Positions 1-5,620 of a stretch of DNA of 10,032 nucleotides are shown in pieces. Below the pieces are notes generated by a model that was given only the letters and a program-made list of their open reading frames with translations, did no database searches and was not told the DNA's origin. The DNA comes from a bacterium. Lineage in GTDB: Bacteria > Electryoneota > Electryoneia > Electryoneales > Electryoneaceae. The translations under genes and the position numbers were made by a program. The stretch spans positions 1 through 10,032 of the forward strand of contig JANQEY010000123.1 in the NCBI GenBank assembly GCA_028278125.1, given 5' to 3'. The first letter of the stretch is position 1; every line of letters begins with the position of its first letter.

Positions 1-378
1 CGGGTCGTCGATCAAGGTAACCATCACGGCATTGCTCGTATCAGGCAGCCTTCCGAATTGACCGGCACCGATTTTTCGTGACACAGTCTGGTGAAATTCC
101 CGGCGCTCAATTAGTTCTTTCTTGTTACTGGGGAGTTGCCATACCCTGGAGCGCCTGACACCATCGCTGTCGATGAAAGTTAGTTTATCCTGTAGTTCCG
201 TATCAAAATGCAGGTCATAAAATTCAGCTATACGACCGGCATAATCTTTTGTCAAAGCATGTGTCGCCGGATTATCAATTTTTTCTCCATTGATATAGGT
301 GCAGCGACCATCATCCAGACTGGCAAGAAAATCCTTCCCGGTTCTGAGATTGGCTTTAGCGGATTTATTTTTTGTCAT
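1..378 (-). CDS. 4-hydroxyphenylacetate 3-hydroxylase (HpaB) family protein, N-terminal part
   Basis: The gene runs off the left edge, so only codons 1-126 are seen, open throughout. The protein starts MTKNKSAKANLRTGKDF. It then shows the N-terminal pattern of the HpaB oxygenase family: FLASLDDGR, a YINGEKIDNPATH segment (family: IYGERV..VTTHP), and AEFYDLH followed by a helix ending near GRLPDTSNAVM. Family members are FADH2-using monooxygenases that ortho-hydroxylate phenols such as 4-hydroxyphenylacetate, or related enzymes such as 4-hydroxybutyryl-CoA dehydratase. The substrate cannot be decided from this fragment, because the flavin- and substrate-binding parts lie outside the window. 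The start is well supported: GGGGGAG on the minus strand (386-392) lies 7 bases before the ATG. The gene is divergent from the methyltransferase. I am confident of the family and not of the reaction. Confidence 0.85.
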   Translation of the reverse strand, partial: MTKNKSAKANLRTGKDFLASLDDGRCTYINGEKIDNPATHALTKDYAGRIAEFYDLHFDTELQDKLTFIDSDGVRRSRVWQLPSNKKELIERREFHQTVSRKIGAGQFGRLPDTSNAVMVTLIDDP

Positions 379-468
379 AGCTGCACTCCCCCATAAGCTT
401 GTTGATACTTTAGTGTACCCTATTTCTCACAAGTATTTCTTTATGTTCCTGTCCCTTCTGAGGCTTAG

Positions 469-499
469 TTGACTGAATATATTGAGATTTCGGTATAAA
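469..499 (+). promoter_or_regulatory. possible sigma-70 promoter of the methyltransferase gene
   Basis: TTGACT (469-474) and TATAAA (494-499) resemble -35 and -10 boxes, but the 19-base spacer is longer than the usual 17. Transcription would begin near 506 and leave a leader of about 80 bases before the ATG at 586. The rest of the 379-585 spacer shows no terminator or other clear signal. This is a prediction by eye. Confidence 0.35.
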
Positions 500-585
500 T
501 CATGGACACTGAAGCAAGGCAAAATTAATAATGCGTTTAAACATCAGGCTTTTTCAATGCTAACTTAATGAATCAGGGAAAAATA

Positions 586-1251
586 ATGGAAAGAATTCTT
601 GAACCTGAATTGATGAACGATGAAGAACAGGCCCGGGCCTATGCGGAGGCTGATTTTGAAGCTTCGCATACCGCCATTGTCAATCAGTTTGATCGATGCT
701 TTCCCGGCGATACTGTAGACGGGCCGATTCTCGATCTGGGATGCGGGCCAGGTGATATTGCATTCCGTTTTGCCAGGAAATTTCCAAACAGCCGGGTAAC
801 GGGCGTGGATGGTGCCGGTGCCATGCTCAGTTTTGCCAATCAACGCAAAGAGCGGGAACCCGATCCGGGTGAACGTATCCGGTTTATTGAAGGTTTCATC
901 CCCGGTGTATCGATACCGAAAGAGAATTATGCGGCAATAGTCAGTAACAGCCTGTTACATCATTTACATGATCCGGGTGTGTTATGGCAGACGGTGCAAC
1001 AATATGCCGGATCAGGAACCAGGATTTTTATCGCGGATTTAAAGCGGCCTGAAAGTGAAGCGAAAGCAAGGGCAATCGTAGAGGAGCATAGTGCTAATGA
1101 ACCGGAAGTGTTAAAAGAAGATTTCTATAATTCCCTTTGTGCCGCCTTTGAACCTGATGAGATCGAACAACAATTGACGAATGCCGATCTTTCAGGACTT
1201 ACTGTTGAGGTAATTGACGATCATCATTTAGTGATTTTCGGAATAATATAA
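586..1251 (+). CDS. class I SAM-dependent methyltransferase
   Basis: A 221-residue Rossmann-fold methyltransferase. Motif I, ILDLGCGPGD, lies at about residues 48-57 and binds S-adenosylmethionine. GVDGA at about 73-77 is the acidic motif that contacts the ribose. SNSLLHHLHDP at about 120-130 is the motif IV region, and IFIADLKRP follows as a later strand. The N-terminus, MERILEPELMNDEEQARAYA, resembles a group of small soluble methyltransferases annotated only as class I; their acceptor is unknown and cannot be read here. I chose the ATG at 586 because AGGGAA (575-580) lies 5 bases before it and because family members start at this point. An in-frame ATG at 568 has no ribosome binding site. 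The gene stands alone, divergent from the HpaB-like gene and ending 17 bases from the convergent serine hydrolase, with no evident terminator between them. Confidence 0.88.
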   Translation: MERILEPELMNDEEQARAYAEADFEASHTAIVNQFDRCFPGDTVDGPILDLGCGPGDIAFRFARKFPNSRVTGVDGAGAMLSFANQRKEREPDPGERIRFIEGFIPGVSIPKENYAAIVSNSLLHHLHDPGVLWQTVQQYAGSGTRIFIADLKRPESEAKARAIVEEHSANEPEVLKEDFYNSLCAAFEPDEIEQQLTNADLSGLTVEVIDDHHLVIFGII

Positions 1252-1268
1252 TTAAATTTAGTGAGGTT

Positions 1269-2387
1269 TTATTTTAACTTTATAAACGGCTCCTGATATA
1301 TAAGGTTAAGGATTTCCATAGATAAACGGAAAGGACCGCCCCCTTCCCCAAGATTATGAAGGGCGGCAATAAAAATATTGTCATCTAGTACTTTTATCAT
1401 GTTGCTACTAAATCCATCTATTCCTCCATCATGCATCACTAGTTTGATTTCATTTTGATTATGATTTAATTTTTTAGTAATAGTAACCCAGCCATAGCCG
1501 TATCCCCATCCTGTTGGCATTTTTCCGGGTTTAATCTCTCCGGGGCTGTACATGATATGTTTACTTTCCTCAGAGATTAATAGATTCGTATTTAAAGCCT
1601 TGGAAAATTCGTGCAGATCTTTTACCGTTGAATAGATTCCTCCTGCTGAAATTGCATTGCTCATGCTTATGTAGGATGCATGTGTTAATTTATCATCAAC
1701 ACGAGTATAACCAGTAACACGGCTTGGTATAATTTCGTAATGATTATCTATGCCGGTATTATTCATTTCAGCAGGTTTAAGGATTCCCTTTTGTAAAACT
1801 TCTGCATATGTCTTATTGGTCAATTTTTCTATGATAGCCCCTAATATAAGATAATTTGAGTTGGAATATTCGAATTTTGTCCCTGGCTCAAAATCAAGAT
1901 CATCACTGCAATATGTTTTTACTAATTCATCAAGTCCATGATCAATTTTCATTGTTTTTTTATCCCAATCATCTTTCGATGATAAATTTGGTATGCCAGA
2001 AGTATGTCTTAATAAGTGTTCGATTGTAATTTTTTTACCTGTATCCTTTCGATAATATGATAGATGTTGATTAATTTTATCATCCAGGTTGATTTTTCCC
2101 TGTTCAATCAATTGCATGACTAAAACAGCTGTAAACGGTTTAGTAACTGAACCTATACGAAATTTGTAATCTATCTGGTTTTCGATATTCCATTCAAAAT
2201 TTGCCATTCCATAGGCTTTTTCTAATAAAATATCATCATCTTTAGCTACCAACAGTGCTCCATTAAATCTATTCATCTCAAAATATTTTTCCGCAAGATT
2301 ATCAATGTCATACGAAAGTTGAGTGTCATCTGCGTAGGTGAAATGTACGGCAAAGAATAATATCGAGAATAGAGTTATATTCTTCAT
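1269..2387 (-). CDS. secreted beta-lactamase-family serine hydrolase (class C/penicillin-binding fold)
   Basis: A 372-residue exported protein with a short signal peptide (MKNITLFSILFFAVHFTYA, about 1-19). The three active-site motifs of the class C beta-lactamase/DD-peptidase/esterase family (Pfam Beta-lactamase) are present: S80-V-T-K83 with the nucleophile serine, Y174-S-N176, and H319-D-G321 in place of KTG. HxG in the third position is common in the esterase and D-aminopeptidase-like members. It therefore need not act on antibiotics; a peptidoglycan-peptide or ester substrate in the periplasm is equally possible. The ribosome binding site is weak (GGAT, about 8 bases upstream), and a lone TATAAT (minus strand, 2411-2416) could be its -10 box. 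It lies 62 bases downstream of the sigma operon on the same strand, with no clear terminator between, so read-through is possible. Its codons are clearly richer in A and T than those of its neighbours, which hints at recent transfer. Length is normal and no lesion is seen. Confidence 0.9.
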   Translation of the reverse strand: MKNITLFSILFFAVHFTYADDTQLSYDIDNLAEKYFEMNRFNGALLVAKDDDILLEKAYGMANFEWNIENQIDYKFRIGSVTKPFTAVLVMQLIEQGKINLDDKINQHLSYYRKDTGKKITIEHLLRHTSGIPNLSSKDDWDKKTMKIDHGLDELVKTYCSDDLDFEPGTKFEYSNSNYLILGAIIEKLTNKTYAEVLQKGILKPAEMNNTGIDNHYEIIPSRVTGYTRVDDKLTHASYISMSNAISAGGIYSTVKDLHEFSKALNTNLLISEESKHIMYSPGEIKPGKMPTGWGYGYGWVTITKKLNHNQNEIKLVMHDGGIDGFSSNMIKVLDDNIFIAALHNLGEGGGPFRLSMEILNLIYQEPFIKLK

Positions 2388-2449
2388 ACTAAATCCAACA
2401 GAAAGAATCGATTATATCTAATAGTAAATTATCGGTAGCAGGAAGTGAT

Positions 2450-2770
2450 CTAGATAAAATCGGTCTGTACCATCCATACCACGACATAGGACATCAGATA
2501 TACTCCGACCGCTACCATAGCCAATACGGGCAGGGTGAGGGGGAGACTGTTAGCAAATAAAATCAATTTATGGACAGGTATCTGCCATACAGTGATGGCA
2601 GAACCCGCTACAGTTGCGAGAAGTATTATCAGGTTCTTTAACCAGATGGGAAGCTCGTAAATCTCGGGCAATTTCGCCGTCACGGCCGCAGTAAAACCAT
2701 CATCATGAAGATACGGTTCTGACTGTCTCAATTCTGTAAGTAATTTGTCCAGCTTATCATGATCACTCAT
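2450..2770 (-). CDS. small two-helix membrane protein, putative anti-sigma factor
   Basis: About 106 residues. The cytoplasmic N-terminus (MSDHDKLDKLLTELRQSE, then a DDGFTAAVTAKLP stretch, about 1-36) is followed by two hydrophobic helices at about 43-62 and 73-98. The N-terminal pattern resembles small membrane proteins (DUF5056-like) found next to ECF sigma factors; I assign this from memory and with moderate certainty. There is no HxxxCxxC zinc motif of the ZAS anti-sigma class. Position directly after the sigma gene supports a role in holding the sigma factor at the membrane. The start is the second ATG of a doubled ATGATG, because AGGAG (2778-2782) is 7 bases before it but only 4 before the first. 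An upstream in-frame start at 2860 would overlap the sigma gene by 88 bases and is unlikely. The anti-sigma function is inferred from context. Confidence 0.72.
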   Translation of the reverse strand: MSDHDKLDKLLTELRQSEPYLHDDGFTAAVTAKLPEIYELPIWLKNLIILLATVAGSAITVWQIPVHKLILFANSLPLTLPVLAMVAVGVYLMSYVVVWMVQTDFI

Positions 2771-2782
2771 CATCAATCTCCT
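2768..2782 (-). promoter_or_regulatory. sigma/anti-sigma junction: Shine-Dalgarno with stop overlapping a doubled start
   Basis: On the minus strand AGGAG (2778-2782) lies inside the last codons of the sigma gene. The sigma stop TGA (2773-2775) shares its last base with the first ATG of ATGATG (2768-2773). This is the usual form of translational coupling and would keep the membrane protein in proportion to the sigma factor. Confidence 0.6.
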
Positions 2783-3312
2783 GCTTTCCAGCTGCTCAGT
2801 TGATTGCGCAATTTGTCTGTTCCCCTCAAAATATGGCTTTTTACCGTACCAAGCGGACAACTCATTATGTCTGAGATCTCCTGATGAGTCAGTCCCCTGT
2901 GGTAATGCAAATGCAGGGCCATGCGTTGTTGTGGCGGAAAATTTTGTAATACACGGGCAAAATCCCTGTGCAGATCCATTTTAGCAGTCGGCTCATAGAC
3001 TATATCTTTAATAATAGCATCATTTAGTGAATCTTCAGGCCTGTGTTTACGGTAGTGCTCAGCGTAACAGTTATAAGCTATCCTGTAGAGCCAGGTAAAA
3101 AACTTCGCTTCTTTCCGGTATTGACGCAGTGATTTATAAGCCTTGAGAAATGCCTCCTGCGCAATGTCATCTGCCAATGCCTCATTCCAGCCCGACAACT
3201 GCCTTAAGGAATAACGGAGTTGAGATTGATACCGCTTTACCAGTTCCGCATAGGCATGCTCATCATTATTTTCAACGACCCTGTCAACCAGGGTCAGATC
3301 ATCCATAGACAT
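2773..3312 (-). CDS. RNA polymerase sigma factor, ECF (sigma-70 family, group 4)
   Basis: A 179-residue two-domain sigma factor. Region 2 spans about residues 22-92 and includes ADDIAQEAFLKAY (core polymerase binding) and FFTWLYRIAYN (-10 recognition and melting). Region 4 spans about 118-170 and ends in the helix-turn-helix LTHQEISDIMSCPLGTVKSH that reads the -35 element. No region 1.1 or 3 is present, and the length is typical of ECF factors. It should direct polymerase to a small stress or envelope regulon. The upstream DUF6249 gene ends 6 bases before the ATG, and the putative anti-sigma gene begins at its stop codon, so the genes are co-transcribed. The start at 3312 has only a distant GGA as ribosome binding site, which fits coupling to the preceding gene; an ATG two codons later (3306) is the alternative. 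The exact ECF group cannot be named from the sequence alone. Confidence 0.93.
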   Translation of the reverse strand: MSMDDLTLVDRVVENNDEHAYAELVKRYQSQLRYSLRQLSGWNEALADDIAQEAFLKAYKSLRQYRKEAKFFTWLYRIAYNCYAEHYRKHRPEDSLNDAIIKDIVYEPTAKMDLHRDFARVLQNFPPQQRMALHLHYHRGLTHQEISDIMSCPLGTVKSHILRGTDKLRNQLSSWKAGD

Positions 3313-3318
3313 TGAAAT

Positions 3319-4005
3319 TCAGTCCGTGGAGGTCTTTCCTTTTTGCTCAAGTTTCCAGATTAATAATTGTGCCAGTCCGATAAACAGCGGGATCAGGCCG
3401 ATCGAAGCGACTTCCATCGATACTAATAATGAAAAACAAGCGAATATTCCCAAACCAATTCCGCACATAACCAGGCCCTTGTGTAAATTACTCTTAGGGG
3501 TTGAGGATTCCGCACGCAGATTCGATAACACTTCCGGTGGTATATCCTTGCCACTGGAAACATACTGATTGATCGTATCATGCATCAATCTGCGTTTTCT
3601 GTAACTGAAATAAAGTATAGCGGCAACGATCATGATTGGAGTGCCGAATATAAAAATAATTGCCAGTGACGGGACTACGATCTGAGCTACCGATGATAGA
3701 AATCCCTGATCGTCGTAATCATGATCGTTATCGTTGACCATTTCTTCCAGGAGGTCATCAATGATTTCTTCTTTTTGTTCCTCACTAAGACCGTTTTCGA
3801 CCTCATCGAGCAGATGTTCGATGAATGAAATGATTTTATTCTGGAGCCGTGTCTCAAATTCTGCAGTCGTAGCCTCATCGTCATCCACAGTAACTTCAAT
3901 GGCGACATCTTTATTACTGCTATCCTGGGTATCGGTATCGGGTGCTGACCATACCGGGGAAATATATATAGCTGTCAATAAGATGATATAAATCAGATGT
4001 TTCAT
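3319..4005 (-). CDS. DUF6249-type membrane protein with acidic exported segment
   Basis: About 228 residues. A signal sequence (KHLIYIILLTAIYI..., cut near WSA, about residue 20) leads into an exported segment of about 80 residues that is strongly acidic: runs such as VDDDEATTAE, LLDEVENGLSEEQKEEIIDD and NDNDHDYDD. A first membrane helix follows at about 109-136, then a basic RKRRLMHDTI turn and the GKDIPPEVL motif. Two more helices lie at about 177-196 and 200-219, with a charged tail. Helix + RKRR + PPEVL + two helices matches my memory of DUF6249 proteins, which have no known function and often lie next to ECF sigma genes. It sits directly before the sigma gene, so a sensing or signalling role at the membrane is a reasonable inference. 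The start is the second ATG of ATGATG, 7 bases after GGAG; the first ATG (4008) is possible. The previous gene's stop overlaps these starts. Confidence 0.82.
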   Translation of the reverse strand: MKHLIYIILLTAIYISPVWSAPDTDTQDSSNKDVAIEVTVDDDEATTAEFETRLQNKIISFIEHLLDEVENGLSEEQKEEIIDDLLEEMVNDNDHDYDDQGFLSSVAQIVVPSLAIIFIFGTPIMIVAAILYFSYRKRRLMHDTINQYVSSGKDIPPEVLSNLRAESSTPKSNLHKGLVMCGIGLGIFACFSLLVSMEVASIGLIPLFIGLAQLLIWKLEQKGKTSTD

Positions 4006-4016
4006 CATTTTTCTCC
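4003..4016 (-). promoter_or_regulatory. coupled junction between the first two operon genes (GGAG, ATGATG, overlapping TGA)
   Basis: On the minus strand GGAG (4013-4016) precedes ATGATG (4003-4008), and the upstream gene's TGA (4005-4007) is embedded in it. The arrangement nearly repeats that at the sigma/anti-sigma junction, including the 4- and 7-base spacings to the two ATGs. It indicates translational coupling and makes the true first residue uncertain by one codon. Confidence 0.55.
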
Positions 4017-4328
4017 AGGTTTATTTTTGATATTAAGGATAAAATCCCTTACTCGGATCATGTGATATTGAGATTTATTCAATGAAAAATGAGACGGATA
4101 TATCAATTCATCGGTCTGATAGGTCGGCTTTTTATGATCCCCGAATGTTTGCTCTTCCGTTATCGGAAACAACTCATCAGTAAATAGTGATTCAAGGATT
4201 TCCCGTTCGATTCGGAGTTGTAATGCCGCTTTAACATATTCTGAGCAGAGCGATTCCATCGGCATGGCTTTACCCGTCATCGAGGATGTAAGAATGATAC
4301 CGGCAAATATAAATTGAACAGTTTTCAT
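4005..4328 (-). CDS. small secreted protein of unknown family, first gene of the sigma operon
   Basis: A 107-residue protein that I do not recognise. It begins with a lysine and a hydrophobic stretch (MKTVQFIFAGIILTSSMTGKA), a likely signal peptide cleaved after about residue 21. The mature part of about 86 residues has a single cysteine (C28), a predicted helical section (SEYVKAALQLRIEREILESL, about 29-48), and a polar, charged C-terminus ending IKNKPGEK. No membrane helix or catalytic motif is seen after the signal peptide. AAGGA lies about 8 bases before the ATG, a good ribosome binding site. It is the first gene after a candidate ECF-like promoter, and its stop overlaps the DUF6249 start. 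An exported protein in this position could be a ligand, sensor partner or target of the sigma system; that is inference from position only. Confidence 0.72.
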   Translation of the reverse strand: MKTVQFIFAGIILTSSMTGKAMPMESLCSEYVKAALQLRIEREILESLFTDELFPITEEQTFGDHKKPTYQTDELIYPSHFSLNKSQYHMIRVRDFILNIKNKPGEK

Positions 4329-4358
4329 AAGAGTGTCCTTAACAGTTTAAATTCTATA

Positions 4359-4452
4359 TATTCGATTAGATGCGGGTATATGAGATTTTGGATGCAACAT
4401 GGATTGTTTTTTTATATTTTGTTGATTTATATACTTTTTTATAAATCGAATA
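4359..4452. repeat. inverted repeats in the AT-rich leader of the sigma operon
   Basis: Two overlapping sets of arms are visible. TATTCGATT at 4359-4367 is repeated in reverse complement as AATCGAATA at 4444-4452. GATTTATA at 4424-4431 pairs with TATAAATC at 4440-4447 across 8 bases. All arms lie between the candidate promoter (4469-4496) and the first gene of the minus-strand operon, so they could be an operator pair or alternative hairpins in the leader RNA. The sequence is very AT-rich, so chance is a real alternative. Confidence 0.35.
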
Positions 4453-4468
4453 GATAAATTTAAAGAGT

Positions 4469-4496
4469 ATTATACGGTGCCGCGAAGGAATGTTAC
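4469..4496 (-). promoter_or_regulatory. candidate promoter of the sigma operon, possibly ECF-dependent
   Basis: On the minus strand GTAACA (4491-4496) and TATAAT (4469-4474) are separated by 16 bases. This fits a sigma-70 promoter with a weak -35. The -35 also contains the AAC core common in ECF promoters, and the -10 reads CCGTATAAT with a CGT start. Self-activation by the sigma factor of the operon is therefore possible. The leader to the ATG at 4328 would be about 130 bases. Sequence inspection cannot separate the two readings. Confidence 0.4.
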
Positions 4497-4545
4497 CGGG
4501 GTGTATCATTGACAACGCCTGGATTTTGTCGGTTTTTTCAATCCG

Positions 4546-4567
4546 TCTTTCACAGGGAGGTGAAAGA
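4546..4567. promoter_or_regulatory. stem-loop upstream of the DUF1761 gene
   Basis: TCTTTCAC (4546-4553) and GTGAAAGA (4560-4567) form a perfect 8-bp stem with the 6-base loop AGGGAG. There is no T-run after it on the plus strand, so it is not a typical rho-independent terminator there. It lies in the divergent 4329-4634 spacer and could be an operator or a leader hairpin of the DUF1761 transcript. A perfect TTGACA (4509-4514) precedes it, but I see no convincing -10 box at the right distance. The spacer holds no credible gene. Confidence 0.45.
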
Positions 4568-4634
4568 TAATTATTTTTCAATGTAGAATGACAAAAAACA
4601 CCATTCATCAATTCACAAGTATTTGGGGCAAAAA

Positions 4635-5030
4635 ATGATGGATATCAATATATGGGCTGTTCTGGTCGCTACGGTGGCCAGCTTCATTACCGGTGCATTG
4701 TGGTATTCACCGGTACTTTTCATGAAAACATGGTGTCGTGAGACCGGGATTAATCCTGAAGAGAATATCTCCAACCCGGGGAAGGTCTATGGTCTGACTT
4801 TTGTTTTCACATTGTTGTCAGCGTTTGTGCTTGCCATATTACTCGGGCCTCAACCCGAACTAATGTATGCTCTGGTAATGAGTGCTGTGGCCGGTGCAGG
4901 GTTGGTGGCATGTTCAATGGGAATCAACTATCTGTTCGCCAGTAAGAGTCTGTTAGTGTGGTGCATAGACGGCGGCTTTCATATCTTCCGATTTATGATC
5001 ATCGGACTGGTGCTTGGGTTGTGGCATTAA
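4635..5030 (+). CDS. DUF1761 family inner-membrane protein
   Basis: A 131-residue protein with four hydrophobic helices at about 6-26, 52-70, 77-100 and 110-129. The signature pieces of DUF1761 are visible: the first helix ending FITGALWYSPVLF, a short loop with W33 and the G38/P41 stretch, and the last helix beginning IDGGFHIFRFMIIG and ending GLVLGLWH. DUF1761 proteins are small bacterial membrane proteins without a proven function. I chose the first ATG (4635), 6 bases after GGGG (4625-4628); an ATG at 4638 is the alternative, and a TTG at 4623 is less likely. The NTF2-like gene follows after 7 bases on the same strand, so the two are probably one transcript. The minus-strand sigma operon lies divergently upstream. 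Family assignment is good; the role is unknown. Confidence 0.85.
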   Translation: MMDINIWAVLVATVASFITGALWYSPVLFMKTWCRETGINPEENISNPGKVYGLTFVFTLLSAFVLAILLGPQPELMYALVMSAVAGAGLVACSMGINYLFASKSLLVWCIDGGFHIFRFMIIGLVLGLWH

Positions 5031-5037
5031 ATACCTG

Positions 5038-5376
5038 ATGAGGGCACTGGAATTAGCACAAAATTATATGGAGATTATATTTGGTGGTGGTGATCTGGAT
5101 CGATTAAATGATTTGTTGTCCGATGATCTTTCTTTTGAGGGGCCGTTTTACCGGTTTGATACTGCAGCTGAATATGTTGATTCATTGAAGACGGAACCAC
5201 CACAGGGTTTTAACTATGAGATGATCCAGGCGTTTGAGAATGGGAAGTCCGCCTGCCTGATTTATCAGTTTTCGAAGCCGGGGATCAGTATACCCATGGT
5301 GCAGATGTTCGAGGTTCGTGATGACAGAATCAGCCGGATCTTACTGGTTTTTGATACAGAACCATTTAAGGAATAA
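5038..5376 (+). CDS. NTF2/SnoaL-like small alpha+beta protein
   Basis: A 112-residue soluble protein with the layout of the cone-shaped NTF2-like fold. It has an N-terminal helix (MRALELAQNYMEIIFGGGDL), a short LNDLLSDDLSFEGPFYRF segment, a helix (AAEYVDSLK), then the strands FNYEMIQAFENG, ACLIYQFSKPG, PMVQMFEVRDD and ISRILLVFDTEPF. The GPF...F pattern and MFEVRDDRISRI are usual in SnoaL-like proteins, which range from small hydrolases and isomerases to binding proteins. No catalytic residues can be named with confidence. The ATG at 5038 follows the DUF1761 stop by 7 bases and has no clear ribosome binding site, consistent with coupled translation. An in-frame TTG at 5014 would overlap the upstream gene. 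Confidence 0.8.
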   Translation: MRALELAQNYMEIIFGGGDLDRLNDLLSDDLSFEGPFYRFDTAAEYVDSLKTEPPQGFNYEMIQAFENGKSACLIYQFSKPGISIPMVQMFEVRDDRISRILLVFDTEPFKE

Positions 5377-5392
5377 TTATTAAATAATAAAA

Positions 5393-5422
5393 GCCACAGA
5401 GTTCACAGAGGACACAGAGAAA
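5393..5422 (+). repeat. 9-bp-periodic ACAGAG repeat, left copy of an inverted pair
   Basis: Three copies of ACAGAG occur exactly 9 bases apart (5396, 5405, 5414), separated by TTC and GAC. The stretch TCACAGAGGACACAGA (5403-5418) is found again in reverse complement at 5597-5612. A related fragment, CCACGGAGTCA, lies between them near 5550. Such CACAGAGGACACAGAG strings are, to my knowledge, common as dispersed intergenic repeats in many bacteria, but I cannot count copies elsewhere in this genome. The sequence between the copies has no credible intact gene. Confidence 0.7.
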
Positions 5423-5596
5423 TACATAAAGGATGAAATTAAACTTAAAAGAAGATTACCCTTTTATGTAGATTCCTGTTGGCTAGTGTAATTTTTGAAG
5501 CTTTGACTGGGATTATTATTTGTTTCCAAAAAGTCAGACTCTCTAAAACCCACGGAGTCAAAAGAATAAAGAGGCTGCAGATTTATTTTTATTACA

Positions 5597-5612
5597 TCTG
5601 TGTCCTCTGTGA
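5597..5612 (-). repeat. right copy of the inverted ACAGAG repeat
   Basis: TCTGTGTCCTCTGTGA is a perfect 16-base reverse complement of 5403-5418, 178 bases away. It starts 8 bases past the stop codon of the minus-strand GST gene. The pair could fold into a 16-bp stem with a large loop, or mark the two ends of a small non-autonomous element. Confidence 0.7.
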
Positions 5613-5620
5613 CAAAAGAA

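Noticed and set aside
2771..2860. N-terminal extension of the putative anti-sigma protein to an ATG at 2860
   Set aside because: It would overlap the sigma HTH coding region by 88 bases in another frame, and the AGGAG and ATGATG at 2768-2782 give a much better start.
4366..4611. An 81-codon minus-strand open frame in the AT-rich spacer
   Set aside because: It overlaps the candidate promoter and inverted repeats, has no domain-like composition or good ribosome binding site, and its strand neighbours have stronger starts.
4588..4638. A 16-codon plus-strand frame (MTKNTIHQF...) whose TGA overlaps the DUF1761 ATG
   Set aside because: The ATGA overlap looks like a leader peptide, but no ribosome binding site precedes it and the length is too short to judge.
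5393..5422. Three regularly spaced ACAGAG units as a possible CRISPR array
   Set aside because: The unit is 6 bases with 3-base gaps, far too short for CRISPR repeats and spacers, and no cas gene is present.
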